The notes under the pieces: model-generated
What the model was told of the DNA's origin: nothing
Seen by the model: the letters and a program-made list of their open reading frames with translations, nothing else
The model's database searches: none
Source of the DNA: Alysiella sp.
Lineage (GTDB): Bacteria > Pseudomonadota > Gammaproteobacteria > Burkholderiales > Neisseriaceae
DNA: 29,419 nucleotides
Reading direction: 5' to 3'
Assembly: GCF_030525755.1 (NCBI RefSeq)
Contig: NZ_JAUNEC010000021.1
Coordinates: 1 to 29,419 of the forward strand
Made by a program: the position numbers and the translations under genes
Shown here: positions 15,074-24,545 of the stretch, piece after piece
Position numbering within the stretch: the first letter of the stretch is position 1
How the letters are laid out: every line of letters starts with the position of its first letter

Positions 15074-17716
15074 TTAAAATGGATCGGGCAAATATGCGTA
15101 CACGAATTGTCCATCAACAACATCAATGTTCACGGTGTGGATTTTTTGTTCTTGCACAGTGCGGCTCAATAAAGTTTGGCTGACTTCGGGCAAGATGGTG
15201 TTGGTTAAAATGGCATCAATCATGCGACCGCCTGATTCAATTTCGGTGCAACGTGAAATAATCAACCGCAATACGGCAGGTGTGTGATTCATGGTGATGC
15301 CATGATTTTGCATCATGCGTTTGGCGATGCGGTTCAGTTGCAATGCGACAATTTGACCGAGCATTTCATCAGAAAGTGGATAATAGGGTACGATTTGTAT
15401 CCGACCGAGCAATGCCGCAGGAAAGACTTTAAGCAGGGGTTCGCGTAAAGCTTGGGTCAGTGCTTCTGGGGTGGGTAACAGCTCAGGGTCTTCACACAAA
15501 TTCATCATCAGGTCTGTGCCAACATTGCTGGTTAAAATGATGATGGTGTTTTTAAAATCAATGTAACGTCCTTCACCATCTTCCATCCAGCCTTTGTCAA
15601 AGACTTGGAAAAAAATTTCATGCACATCAGGGTGGGCTTTTTCTACTTCGTCTAATAAAACCACGCTGTATGGTTTGCGGCGGACAGCTTCAGTTAATAC
15701 GCCACCTTCGCCGTATCCGACATAACCTGGTGGTGCGCCTTTGAGCGTGGAAACAGTATGGGCTTCTTGGTATTCGCTCATGTTGATGGTAATCACATTG
15801 TGTTCACCACCATATAATGCATCTGCCAATGCCAAGGCAGTTTCTGTCTTGCCTACGCCTGATGGACCTGCCAACATGAATACGCCTATCGGTTTGTTGG
15901 GGTCGTCCAAACGAGCGCGAGCAGTTTGAATGCGACGGGCAATGGCATGTAAACCATGATTTTGTCCAATGACACGCTGATTTAAGGTTTCTGCTAATTT
16001 CAATACTGCGTGCAGTTCATCTTTAAGCATTTTGCCCACAGGGATACCTGTCCAATCGGCAACCACATCGGCAACAGCGGCTTCATCCACACACGCATGC
16101 ACCAATGCACCTTCTACTTGAAAGTCGTGCAATTGTTGCAATAAGGTTTTTTGTTGGTTTTGTAATTCTTGCTGTTCACTTTCATTCAGGCTGCCTGCAT
16201 CATGTGTTTGCATAATGCGTTGTCGTACCGCCAAGAGCGCCTGAACGGTTTGCATTTCAGCCTGCCATTGGTTTTGTAAAGTGGTTAATTTGTCATTCAG
16301 TGTTTGTAATTGGGTGGCAATTTGTGTTGCACGTTCATGGTTGTCTAAATTAAATTGGCTTTCGCGTGTTAAATGGTTTTGTTCCAATTGCAAAGCGATG
16401 ATTTGCTTGTTGATGAACTCAATTTCACTTGGTGCTGTATGCTGGCTAATGGCAACACGGGCACAAGCAGTATCCATCAATCCCACAGCTTTATCGGGCA
16501 GCTGACGAGCAGGAATATAACGATGCGACAATTTAACAGCAGCCTGCACAGCTTCATCCAAAACAGTTACACCATGGTGTTGTTCTAACGCTGGAATTAA
16601 CGCACGCAACATATTGATGGCAGCTTCTTCACTGGGTTCATCAATTTGCACCACTTGGAAACGGCGGGTTAATGCAGGATCTTTTTCAAAGTATTTTTTG
16701 TATTCTGCCCATGTGGTTGCACCTATGGTACGCAGTTGTCCACGTGCCAAAGCAGGTTTAAGCAAATTGGCAGCATCACCAGTTCCTGCTGCACCACCTG
16801 CACCGATTAAAGTATGAATTTCATCAATAAACAGCACAATTGGTGTAGGACTGGATTCAACTTCATCCATAACGGCACGCAATCGTGCTTCAAATTCGCC
16901 ACTCATGCTGGCACCAGCTTTTAATAATCCGATGTCTAAATTAATCAGTTGTACATCTTTAAGACTGGGAGGAACATCACCTGCGGCCAAACGTAAAGCA
17001 AATGCTTCTACCACAGCACTTTTACCTACACCTGCTTCACCCGTCAAAATGGGATTGTTTTGACGGCGACGCATGAGAATGTCAATAATCTGACGGATTT
17101 GAGCATCACGTCCTGTAATCGGGTCAATTTCACCATTTTTGGCTTTTTGGGTTAAATTGCTGCCGTATTGCGCCAAGGCACTCTTGTTTGGCTGACTGGT
17201 ATTTTCAGGCAGCATATTGCTGTTTACTGCATGGGCATTTTCTGATGATGTGGATGTGATGGTTAAAATCTCATCAGCCAAAACTTCGGCTTTCAATTTT
17301 CGCCATTCAGATGAAATTTGAAAAAGCAAATGGTTGAGCTGATTGTTTTTTAATAAAGTGTAAAATAAATGCGCCCCGCGAATATGTTGTGCATTGAATT
17401 TTAAAGAAGCGTATGTCCATGCTTGTTCCACTAAAGTTTGGATGTGTTCCGAAAAATCAGCAACCGCCGTTGAGCCAGTGGGCAGTTGCTCTGTGGCAGC
17501 AAGAATGTCTTGGCGCAATTTGGCTTCATCTATTTTAAAATAGCGCATCAATGCAAAAACATCGGTTTGTTCCATTTGTAACAACGCATGCAACCAATGA
17601 ACCAATTCCACATAACTATTTTCTCGCATGCGGCTGAATGTATAGGCATTCTCCAAGGCTTTGTAAAGTTGCTGATTCAGTTTACCAAATAAGACACTGC
17701 GGCTGATTTCAGGCAT
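15074..17716 (-). CDS. clpV: T6SS AAA+ ATPase ClpV (TssH)
   Basis: Hexameric ClpB/Hsp100-type ATPase that disassembles the contracted TssB-TssC sheath for reuse. Product of 880 residues, typical for ClpV. An N-terminal Clp-repeat domain (about 1-160) precedes the first AAA+ module with Walker A GEAGVGKS (226-233) and Walker B LFIDEIHTLIGAGG. A coiled middle domain rich in Gln and Leu follows (about 410-540). The second module has Walker A GPSGVGKT (617-624) and VVLLDEVEKAHPDV. The middle domain and the ISRSVLFGKLN opening separate it from ordinary ClpB. AGGAG precedes the ATG at 17716. It is the last gene of the cluster, 189 bases after tssG. Confidence 0.96.
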   Translation of the reverse strand: MPEISRSVLFGKLNQQLYKALENAYTFSRMRENSYVELVHWLHALLQMEQTDVFALMRYFKIDEAKLRQDILAATEQLPTGSTAVADFSEHIQTLVEQAWTYASLKFNAQHIRGAHLFYTLLKNNQLNHLLFQISSEWRKLKAEVLADEILTITSTSSENAHAVNSNMLPENTSQPNKSALAQYGSNLTQKAKNGEIDPITGRDAQIRQIIDILMRRRQNNPILTGEAGVGKSAVVEAFALRLAAGDVPPSLKDVQLINLDIGLLKAGASMSGEFEARLRAVMDEVESSPTPIVLFIDEIHTLIGAGGAAGTGDAANLLKPALARGQLRTIGATTWAEYKKYFEKDPALTRRFQVVQIDEPSEEAAINMLRALIPALEQHHGVTVLDEAVQAAVKLSHRYIPARQLPDKAVGLMDTACARVAISQHTAPSEIEFINKQIIALQLEQNHLTRESQFNLDNHERATQIATQLQTLNDKLTTLQNQWQAEMQTVQALLAVRQRIMQTHDAGSLNESEQQELQNQQKTLLQQLHDFQVEGALVHACVDEAAVADVVADWTGIPVGKMLKDELHAVLKLAETLNQRVIGQNHGLHAIARRIQTARARLDDPNKPIGVFMLAGPSGVGKTETALALADALYGGEHNVITINMSEYQEAHTVSTLKGAPPGYVGYGEGGVLTEAVRRKPYSVVLLDEVEKAHPDVHEIFFQVFDKGWMEDGEGRYIDFKNTIIILTSNVGTDLMMNLCEDPELLPTPEALTQALREPLLKVFPAALLGRIQIVPYYPLSDEMLGQIVALQLNRIAKRMMQNHGITMNHTPAVLRLIISRCTEIESGGRMIDAILTNTILPEVSQTLLSRTVQEQKIHTVNIDVVDGQFVYAYLPDPF

Positions 17717-17905
17717 AATGTTCTCCTAATAATATTGTCGTTTAAAATTGAAACAAGATGATGATAAGACGACAACGACCGCTGTTTTTACCCAGCATAG
17801 AGGGAAACTGGGGCAATGTTGTGTTCTTCCCATTCCAATGGACGATAAAACTTTGTGTATTTGCAGGATGCCTGAATAAATACAGCCTGCATTTATCATT
17901 CATCT

Positions 17906-18931
17906 CTAATGATTCTGTATTATGATTAAATCATCGGCATCGTGTTTGACTTGCCCCAACCAAGTGGTTAAACCCAATTGATTTTGTCCACCCAGTTGAA
18001 AAGCAGGGACAGCATCTTGTGCCAAAATAGGTTGAATTTCCCATTCATATTCGTCACCCACAAAAATACGAACCCATTGAGCCAAACGATTGACATTGTT
18101 TTCTTTTTTAAAGAAAGAACGGTAGCCTGATAAATCCAATGGTCCCAAAACAATACGAAACCGACTGGCAACATCATACAATTTACTGCCCAATAACACA
18201 CCTTCACCTAAAGATACACCACACTGACCGATGGCAGTTTGTTCAGTTTGTGGCATGTCTAACCAATGTCCAATATTGCTTTCTATGGATACCGAAATAC
18301 CAAAATAACGATGCAGTAAATCTTGTAAATTTTGCGCTGAACGACTTTGTGGCATCAGAATACCTGAAAAATAACGCAATGCATACGGATGAATCTTTTC
18401 AGGCAGCCTGCACGTTTCATCAAAATCCACACCATTAAGAGAGGCAACAAAACCACCAAAACCATCATGTGCATTTTTATCCAAAGCAATGATACTTTGG
18501 GCATTGGCCCATGCACGGTAAAACAAAATGGCCAAACGATTTTGAAAAATATTGGCAAAGCCGACCCAGGTGCTGTCGCCATGTTGATGTTTGCGTTCAT
18601 AGGCGTATTCGGTGAGATGCAAAGGCAATGGTGCATTGGTACCGAATAAACCAAAACCATTCAGCGCAATTTCAATGTGATGGGGATAAACCTGTACACT
18701 TTGAATTTGGCGCGACTGAAATATCAGCAAAGGTTCTTGAACAATGCGGATTTTTTCTTGTTTGGGACTACTGGATTTACCGAAGGCTCCATGTTCTGCA
18801 AGATGCACCGATTCCAATTGGCGCATCAGAGAAAAATAGTCAAACCGATGAATTTGCTCGTTTAAACGTGGTAACGAGGCATTAACTTGGGTATGCCAAA
18901 CAGCAGAAGGGTCATTTGCCACATGGTTCAT
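17906..18931 (-). CDS. tssG: T6SS baseplate protein TssG
   Basis: Baseplate wedge component that works with TssF, TssE and TssK at the inner-membrane side of the T6SS. It is 341 residues, normal for TssG. Landmarks are the N-terminal RFDYFSLMRQLE, the region NGFGLFGTNAPLPLHLTEYA typical of the family, and the later FRIVLGPLDLSGYRSF. The start at ATG 18931 overlaps the tssF stop codon as ATGA and has AAGGAAA upstream. A longer frame to 18967 would run further into tssF without a better site. Translational coupling with tssF is expected. A complete DUS lies inside the gene at 18398-18409. Confidence 0.95.
   Translation of the reverse strand: MNHVANDPSAVWHTQVNASLPRLNEQIHRFDYFSLMRQLESVHLAEHGAFGKSSSPKQEKIRIVQEPLLIFQSRQIQSVQVYPHHIEIALNGFGLFGTNAPLPLHLTEYAYERKHQHGDSTWVGFANIFQNRLAILFYRAWANAQSIIALDKNAHDGFGGFVASLNGVDFDETCRLPEKIHPYALRYFSGILMPQSRSAQNLQDLLHRYFGISVSIESNIGHWLDMPQTEQTAIGQCGVSLGEGVLLGSKLYDVASRFRIVLGPLDLSGYRSFFKKENNVNRLAQWVRIFVGDEYEWEIQPILAQDAVPAFQLGGQNQLGLTTWLGQVKHDADDLIIIQNH
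18398..18409 (-). repeat. DNA uptake sequence inside tssG
   Basis: TTCAGGCAGCCT on the plus strand, i.e. AGGCTGCCTGAA on the minus strand. It is the only complete uptake word I found within the T6SS genes, which otherwise carry few. Confidence 0.8.
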
Positions 18932-20901
18932 ATCAATTTCCTTGCACCCAACTGCACTGCCCAACAAGCAATTTGTCCTTGTTGTATGGTTTCCAATTGC
19001 AATTGAACAAAAGCGTTTAAGGATACCAAGCGATTAAAATAATGATTCAACAGGCTGCCAAATAAAAATGGATGAATGCCACCCAATAAAATTTCATCCA
19101 AAACGACCGTTAATTTAATGCCACGTACTGATGCAGCACCACCTTGATGACGAACCAACTTTCGTATGGATTCAGTACGAACTTGCACAATGGCATCAAT
19201 TTGTTTCTGTAAAAAATCATCGTTCGCAGGCACAAAAACCGATAACAATTTTTTGAGTTGCAAAACCGATGTTTGTCTTTCTTGTGTGGACAATGACAAA
19301 TAATTCAGCCCCAATTGATTGAGAAAAGACCACAGGTTATCGTCTTCATCAGGTGCAGCTTGAGGGCGTGATGGTTTGGAAATGAATTTAATGGATTGAA
19401 TTGGTAAGGCACCTTCTAACAAGAAATCACTCACACCTTCACGCGGTATCAAAAGCGGCAAATCTCGGCTCGTACACCATGCTTCTACCGCTAAATGGTG
19501 GATTTCTGAATTAAGAGCATAATCTTGTGGGGTTGCCAAAGACACAAAAACTTCACTACCCAAATACGATGAACGAAAACCACTGCGTTTGATTTCTGTA
19601 GATGGCAATCGATTTTCTCGCCGTGCTGAAAAATAGGCTTTATCGTGATGTGTATTTGGGAAAAGTCCAGTATCAGGGGAATGATACATGGGTACAAAAG
19701 TTGTAACAGGGCGATTGTGTTGATCAAATCCTTTGAGTTGTTCTATGGTATGGACTTCATAATTTAAGGGTTGTGTGCGATCAATCACAACATGGTGTTC
19801 ATTATTTTGTGTATTAATCGGAAAACGCACACCTTTTTGTTTGAAGAGATTGACCACTGTCAGCGCATTGAGCGAAAAATCGGCAGCCTGCACCAAACCA
19901 ATCCATTCAGATTGTGTTGTATTAAACAAAAAAGAAAGGCTAAAACGGCGCTTTTGGTATGTAATGATTTTTTTATTGCTGCCTTTATCATCAACAATGG
20001 CTTCTGTTTGTTGTGCCTGTTTGGGCAAATGACCTTCATGTTCAGCACGCATTAAAGCTTGTTTTATGCCTTTTTGAGCAATGAATAAAAATTTCTCAGG
20101 CAACTGTGCATATTCTTGTAACAAACGAAATGCACTGACTGTTTTATTTAAATGGAAAGTCAAAGCTTCATCATCTGAAAACCCTTGTTGCTCTGGTTGA
20201 TTGGACAAGGGATAGCACCATGCTTTGGGATTATCGGAAGCATGGCAAACCACAGCTTCGCAGGCAAAGGCAAGCAAATACAGTAAAGCAGAGGATTTAG
20301 ATAGTTCACCACTCAAATGCAAACGCAAGTTTTCAGGCAACATATCCGAGCAAGCTGTTGGTACAGTTAAAGAAAAATCCAAACGTAAGGCAGATTGAAT
20401 TGGTTTTCCTTGCTTTGGAGTCAATTGATTTAAATTGGGTAAATAAGACAAAACATCAGTATATTGGGCTTTTTCCAAATATAACGGTGTGATTTCTGCA
20501 TTTTGACAAACGCTAAAAGGGCAGCTCATTTGATATTCATCAATGGGCATGGAACGCAATACATGACCCCTGTTAATTTGATAGAGTGTATCAGCATGAT
20601 AATGTTGTATGGGTTGGACACGGACAACTGCTGCAGTTGGTTTGGGTGTCAAAAAATCAGGATAAACAACTTCAAGAATTCTTTGAACAAAACGAGGATA
20701 CTCGGCATTCAGCTTCAATTGTGTTCTTGCCGTTAAAAACGCCACACCTTCCAGTAAACGTTCAATATAAGGATCGGGTATGTCACTGGCATTCAATGCT
20801 AAACGTGAGCCCACTTTTGGGTATTTTTGGGCGAATTCTTGCCCCATTTCTTTTAAAAAACTGAGTTCTTTACTGTAATAAGATAAAAATTTGCTATTCA
20901 T
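18928..20901 (-). CDS. tssF: T6SS baseplate protein TssF
   Basis: Large baseplate wedge subunit, 657 residues, partner of TssG. The N-terminus is highly typical: YYSKELSFLKEMGQEFA followed by DPYIERLLEGVAFLTART and YPRFVQRILEVVYPDFLTP. A central region has ENRLPSTEIKRSGFRSSYLG, and near the C-terminus LTVVLDEILLGGIHPFLFG precedes SLLNHYFNRLVSLNAF. It overlaps tssE at ATGA (20898-20901) and tssG at 18928-18931, so tssE, tssF and tssG are probably translated as a coupled unit in equal amounts. Confidence 0.96.
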   Translation of the reverse strand: MNSKFLSYYSKELSFLKEMGQEFAQKYPKVGSRLALNASDIPDPYIERLLEGVAFLTARTQLKLNAEYPRFVQRILEVVYPDFLTPKPTAAVVRVQPIQHYHADTLYQINRGHVLRSMPIDEYQMSCPFSVCQNAEITPLYLEKAQYTDVLSYLPNLNQLTPKQGKPIQSALRLDFSLTVPTACSDMLPENLRLHLSGELSKSSALLYLLAFACEAVVCHASDNPKAWCYPLSNQPEQQGFSDDEALTFHLNKTVSAFRLLQEYAQLPEKFLFIAQKGIKQALMRAEHEGHLPKQAQQTEAIVDDKGSNKKIITYQKRRFSLSFLFNTTQSEWIGLVQAADFSLNALTVVNLFKQKGVRFPINTQNNEHHVVIDRTQPLNYEVHTIEQLKGFDQHNRPVTTFVPMYHSPDTGLFPNTHHDKAYFSARRENRLPSTEIKRSGFRSSYLGSEVFVSLATPQDYALNSEIHHLAVEAWCTSRDLPLLIPREGVSDFLLEGALPIQSIKFISKPSRPQAAPDEDDNLWSFLNQLGLNYLSLSTQERQTSVLQLKKLLSVFVPANDDFLQKQIDAIVQVRTESIRKLVRHQGGAASVRGIKLTVVLDEILLGGIHPFLFGSLLNHYFNRLVSLNAFVQLQLETIQQGQIACWAVQLGARKLI

Positions 20902-21398
20902 GAATGACCTGCCAAATCAAACATACCCGTTTCTATGTCCATTTGGGTACGCAGTAAAAATGCTTGGGAGTAGGGATTAAGTTTTAAATACCCTTTAATT
21001 TCAATAACCAATTTATTGTGTGCCATATCATTCATTTCATTGATTTTGGCTTCAACTTGCAACGTTTCTTTATCCAATCGCGGTTCGAAATGCATAATGG
21101 CATTTTTAATATTTTGTTCAACTTGCACCCATTCTATGTCAGAGAAATTGACCCCTGAAAAAGGAATTACACCGTAATTCAATACAGATGATTCAACATT
21201 TTCAGGTAGCCTGTCAACCAATCCATGGGACTGCAAATTGCCTGTATTCAATAAAAACAGAATATCTCGCAATACCGCTTGGCGATAGTGTTCCAGATTC
21301 ATGATTCTGTCTCGTGTTGCTTCTTTATTTTTACGAGGCTCATCATCAGTTAAGCGATCAAATAAAGAAGGCAGTAATTGGTCTTTAAAGTGCGACAT
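20898..21398 (-). CDS. tssE: T6SS baseplate protein TssE (gp25-like)
   Basis: Homologue of the phage T4 baseplate protein gp25, which nucleates sheath assembly. 166 residues from the chosen ATG at 21398 (MSHFKDQLLPSLFDRL). A TTG seven codons upstream overlaps the tagJ stop and is a weaker option. Family landmarks are LEHYRQAVLRDILFLLNT, then SVLNYGVIPFSG, and the gp25-type segment beginning EVQ-like as VEQNIKNAIMHFEPRL. The C-terminus has LRTQMDIETGMF, where the family often has a similar strand. It begins 10 bases after tagJ and ends in an ATGA overlap with tssF. Confidence 0.94.
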   Translation of the reverse strand: MSHFKDQLLPSLFDRLTDDEPRKNKEATRDRIMNLEHYRQAVLRDILFLLNTGNLQSHGLVDRLPENVESSVLNYGVIPFSGVNFSDIEWVQVEQNIKNAIMHFEPRLDKETLQVEAKINEMNDMAHNKLVIEIKGYLKLNPYSQAFLLRTQMDIETGMFDLAGHS

Positions 21399-21408
21399 GG
21401 CAAATGGT

Positions 21409-22233
21409 TTAATTGACAATTGAAGAAAACATTAAATTTTCAATATCCAAATAGGGATATTCATTTTGTTCGCCATAAAGCATTTTTTGTCCTTGTCCCA
21501 TAAAACAGGAGGATAAAATGGTTTGCGTCCAAGTGGTTTGAGCAACAGAAGACAATAAGGCATCTTCATGATGCTCATCATATTCAAAATAATAACGTGC
21601 AGGTATAACAGCATGAAAAGTTTTACCATCTTTTAATGTAATTTGAGCAGAACGCCAAATGACATCCAATTGATTTTGAGGTGGGATAAAACTGATTTGG
21701 CTGAATGTGTACCATGGTTGCCAATAGTATTGACCATTAACAAACAATTCACAAACAGTGGCAATACGCGCATCACCATCAATGAGCCATTTTTCTTGCA
21801 CTTGAACAATCTCTGTTGCTGTTGAACGATATTGGATTGTGCAGGCTGCATCAGGTATGTTGTTTAATAATTCCGTATGCATCTCCGTCAGTAAAGATGG
21901 ATTGGGTTGTTTTTCTTGGAATAAGGCCAATAATGACAGTTGTTGTTCTAAAATACCATTGTAATCCACATTCTGTTGAAAAGTTAAAGGTTTATGATTG
22001 GCTTGAAAGACACCTGTGCGTCTTAATTCACTCTCCACTTGATTAAATAAGTAAATAAGTAAGTTATTATTCAGGTCAGGGAAAATTTTTTTAAATTGAT
22101 CAATTTGTTTTAAAGCACGCGACCAATCACCACACATACAAAGACATTGAATCAGTGTGATTCTTAAATCAGCATCATGTGGCTTATGGCGAATTAATTC
22201 AGTTATTTCTCTTCGTTTATGTTGCCAATTCAT
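21409..22233 (-). CDS. tagJ: T6SS accessory protein TagJ (ImpE/SciE family)
   Basis: Accessory protein of 274 residues. Family members bind the sheath subunit TssB and are linked to ClpV-dependent sheath recycling in one class of T6SS. An N-terminal tetratricopeptide-like part (HKPHDADLRITLIQCLCMCG, then WSRALKQID) is followed by the ImpE region with PDAACTIQYR, VCELFVNGQYYWQPW and the characteristic LDVIWRSAQITLKDG. AGGAA precedes the ATG at 22233. It lies between the hcp terminator and tssE, so its expression probably depends on readthrough or its own promoter. Confidence 0.9.
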   Translation of the reverse strand: MNWQHKRREITELIRHKPHDADLRITLIQCLCMCGDWSRALKQIDQFKKIFPDLNNNLLIYLFNQVESELRRTGVFQANHKPLTFQQNVDYNGILEQQLSLLALFQEKQPNPSLLTEMHTELLNNIPDAACTIQYRSTATEIVQVQEKWLIDGDARIATVCELFVNGQYYWQPWYTFSQISFIPPQNQLDVIWRSAQITLKDGKTFHAVIPARYYFEYDEHHEDALLSSVAQTTWTQTILSSCFMGQGQKMLYGEQNEYPYLDIENLMFSSIVN

Positions 22234-22273
22234 GCTTATTCCTAATCAGGTGTCAAATAAAATTAGGTGCAAT

Positions 22274-22314
22274 AAAAAGCCCAACTTTGATACATCTCTC
22301 CAAGCTGGGCTTTA
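22274..22314 (-). terminator. Intrinsic terminator downstream of hcp
   Basis: On the minus strand AAAGCCCAGCTT and AAGTTGGGCTTT pair over 12 bases with one wobble, followed by TTTTATT. It lies about 30 bases after the hcp stop and before tagJ, so it should attenuate transcription and let hcp mRNA exceed that of the downstream baseplate genes. Confidence 0.85.
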
Positions 22315-22345
22315 ATTATGATGGGACGTAACCCAGTAATCGCAA

Positions 22346-22828
22346 TTATGCAGATTTATTTTCTTTGATATTGAATGCCATCTGCACTTCAGCACCTTTG
22401 GAACCTTTATCGGTTTGTTCCCAGTACTGAGTTTTAACTTTGGCTGCTTGGAATGAATATTTGATTTTCAAAGTATCATTACCTTGTACACCCATAAATT
22501 GAACTGCTGTAACCAAAACATCTTCCAAAGTGGTACGAGAATACTCAACTTGCTCTCCACCTGCTTTACATACAGATACTTCCACTTTACCCAAATGTTG
22601 ACCAGTCGCACAATTTTTCAAAATGGTTGGAGCTGCTTTATCAATTGCTGCAATAACCGTCAAATCATTAAAATTGACTTTTCCAGCACCACCGCCACCG
22701 CCACTTGTCATTGCGCCAGGTTGCACCGCACCCCAATCAAAACTCTCGATGTTGGTCCAATCTTTATGATTGGCATCTTTAGACTCACCATTTACACCTT
22801 CAATTTTCATAAACATATCAATGGCCAT
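22346..22828 (-). CDS. hcp: T6SS inner-tube protein Hcp (TssD)
   Basis: Forms hexameric rings that stack into the secreted inner tube. 160 residues, normal for Hcp. The opening MAIDMFMKIEGVNGES and the segment IESFDWGAVQPG are diagnostic, followed by VNFNDLTVIAAIDKAAPTIL and the C-terminal KIKYSFQAAKV. A glycine-rich loop GGGGGAGK sits near residue 44. Strong AAGGAG lies before the ATG. It has a 191-base upstream gap after tssC and a terminator after it, which fits the high expression needed for the tube. Unlike effector-fused Hcp variants, it has no C-terminal extension. Confidence 0.97.
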   Translation of the reverse strand: MAIDMFMKIEGVNGESKDANHKDWTNIESFDWGAVQPGAMTSGGGGGAGKVNFNDLTVIAAIDKAAPTILKNCATGQHLGKVEVSVCKAGGEQVEYSRTTLEDVLVTAVQFMGVQGNDTLKIKYSFQAAKVKTQYWEQTDKGSKGAEVQMAFNIKENKSA

Positions 22829-23019
22829 AGTAAAACTCCTTGATTGAAATCAAAAAACAAACTACTTACAAAATATACCTTTGATAAAGTTATGAAAGAG
22901 AAACCGATCTAAAAATGTCGAATGATGATAAATCATTTTACGATTGATTTCAGTTACAGTTCACCTGAAAAGTGACAGTAACCTAAATCACAACTTTAAT
23001 TCTTGGGTATGGCTAAAAA
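22829..23019 (-). promoter_or_regulatory. Leader region of hcp
   Basis: The 191-base tssC-hcp gap is AT-rich and long compared with the other T6SS gaps. On the minus strand it carries an imperfect hairpin (GTTACTGTCAC...GTGAACTGTAAC) soon after tssC, then TATATT about 45 bases before hcp that could be a -10 box. A promoter here would explain independent hcp expression, but no clear -35 is visible. Confidence 0.35.
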
Positions 23020-24516
23020 CTATTCTTTCTTAACAGAAGGCAATTTTGACACTAAACGCAATGATACTGTTAAACCTTCTAATTGATAATGTGGCCGCAA
23101 AAAGAATTTAGAAGTGTAATAACCAGGATTATCTTCTATCTCTTCAACAATAACTTCCGCAGCAGCCAAAGGTTTACGCGCTTTGGTTTCTTGTGTGGAA
23201 TTGATGGGATCGCCATCCACATAATTCATAATCCATTCATTCAACCATCTTTCCATGTCCTCTCGTTCTCTAAATGAACCGACTTTGTCACGTACAATAC
23301 ATTTTAAATAGTGAGCAAAGCGACAACAAGCAAACAAATATGGCAAACGAGCAGATAATCTTGCATTTGCAGTTGCATCAGGATCGTGATATTCAGCAGG
23401 TTTGTGCAAAGATTGAGCACCAATAAATGCAGCCAAATCAGAATTTTTACGATGTACCAAAGGCATAAAACCCAATGAAGCAAGTTCTGCTTCTCGTCTA
23501 TCACTGATGGCAATTTCTGTTGGGCATTTCATGTCTACACCCCCATCATCAGTTGGGAATGTATGGCAAGGTAGGTTTTCAACCAAGCCACCAGATTCTA
23601 CACCGCGAATCGATGTGCCCCAGCCATAATATTTGAATGAACGATTGATATTGACTGCCATGGTATATGCAGCATTCGCCCATGTGTATTTATTATGATC
23701 TGAACCATCCGTTTCTTCTTCAAAATCAAATTCATCAACAGGATTGGTTTTCGCACCATAAGGTAAACGAGAAAGAAATCTGGGTAATGCTAAACCAATA
23801 TAACGAGAATCTTCTGATTCGCGTAAACTTCTCCAAGGTGCATACTCAGCTGTTTGGAATATTTTGCCCAAATCTCTTGGATTGGCCAATTCTTGCCAAG
23901 ATTCCATTTGCATTAATTGCGGTGATGCACCAGCAATAAATGGACAATGTGAAGCAGCTGCAATTTTTTCTAAACCATTTAGCACTTCAACATCAGGGGC
24001 TGAATGATCAAAATAATAGTCACCAACTAAACAGCCAAATGGCTCCCCACCAAATTGCCCATATTCTTCTTCATAGATGCGCTTAAATAGAGAACTTTGA
24101 TCCCACGCAATACCTTTAAAACGTTTTAAATTACGTGAAATTTCTTTTTTGGAAATTGGCAACACCTTAATTTTCAATAAGTGATCGGTTTCAGTATTAC
24201 TTACCAAATGATGAAGTCCACGCCACGCACCTTCCAATTTTTGAAATTCTTCATGATGAAGAATCAAATTAACTTGTTGGGACAGTTTACGGTCTATCTC
24301 GGCAATCATTGCTTCTATCGTTTGATAGGTATCATCCGAAATGGTTACTGCCTTTTGTAGAGCCTGTTGTGCCAAAGTCACAACAGCATGCGTAATTGCA
24401 TTTTGGGTTTCTTCTGTTTTAGGCTTAAATTCTTTTTGCAACAATTGTTCAAATTCACTATTGGAAAAAGTATGTGCAGCATGAATGCCTTGATTTTGCA
24501 ATTCTTGTTGAGCCAT
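23020..24516 (-). CDS. tssC: T6SS sheath large subunit TssC (VipB)
   Basis: Large subunit of the contractile sheath, 498 residues. Typical segments are EFQKLEGAWRGLHHLV and LFKRIYEEEYGQFGGEPFG, then the conserved AWRSLRESEDSRYIGLALPR. The C-terminus reads DKVGSFRERED, NPGYYTSKFFLRPHYQLEG and VSLRLVSKLPS, as expected of the wall-forming core. It starts 29 bases after tssB and must be made together with it. No rearrangement or missing segment is seen. Confidence 0.97.
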   Translation of the reverse strand: MAQQELQNQGIHAAHTFSNSEFEQLLQKEFKPKTEETQNAITHAVVTLAQQALQKAVTISDDTYQTIEAMIAEIDRKLSQQVNLILHHEEFQKLEGAWRGLHHLVSNTETDHLLKIKVLPISKKEISRNLKRFKGIAWDQSSLFKRIYEEEYGQFGGEPFGCLVGDYYFDHSAPDVEVLNGLEKIAAASHCPFIAGASPQLMQMESWQELANPRDLGKIFQTAEYAPWRSLRESEDSRYIGLALPRFLSRLPYGAKTNPVDEFDFEEETDGSDHNKYTWANAAYTMAVNINRSFKYYGWGTSIRGVESGGLVENLPCHTFPTDDGGVDMKCPTEIAISDRREAELASLGFMPLVHRKNSDLAAFIGAQSLHKPAEYHDPDATANARLSARLPYLFACCRFAHYLKCIVRDKVGSFREREDMERWLNEWIMNYVDGDPINSTQETKARKPLAAAEVIVEEIEDNPGYYTSKFFLRPHYQLEGLTVSLRLVSKLPSVKKE

Positions 24517-24545
24517 ATTTTGTATCTCTGTTGATTTTTTGAAGA

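Noticed and set aside
5700..18410. Recurrent CAGGCAGCCTGAAA words as a possible CRISPR array
   Set aside because: They are scattered DNA uptake sequences without regular spacing or spacers; no CRISPR array is visible in the window.
21399..21419. TTG start for tssE at 21419
   Set aside because: It would overlap tagJ, and the added residues are not family-like; ATG 21398 gives the usual TssE beginning.
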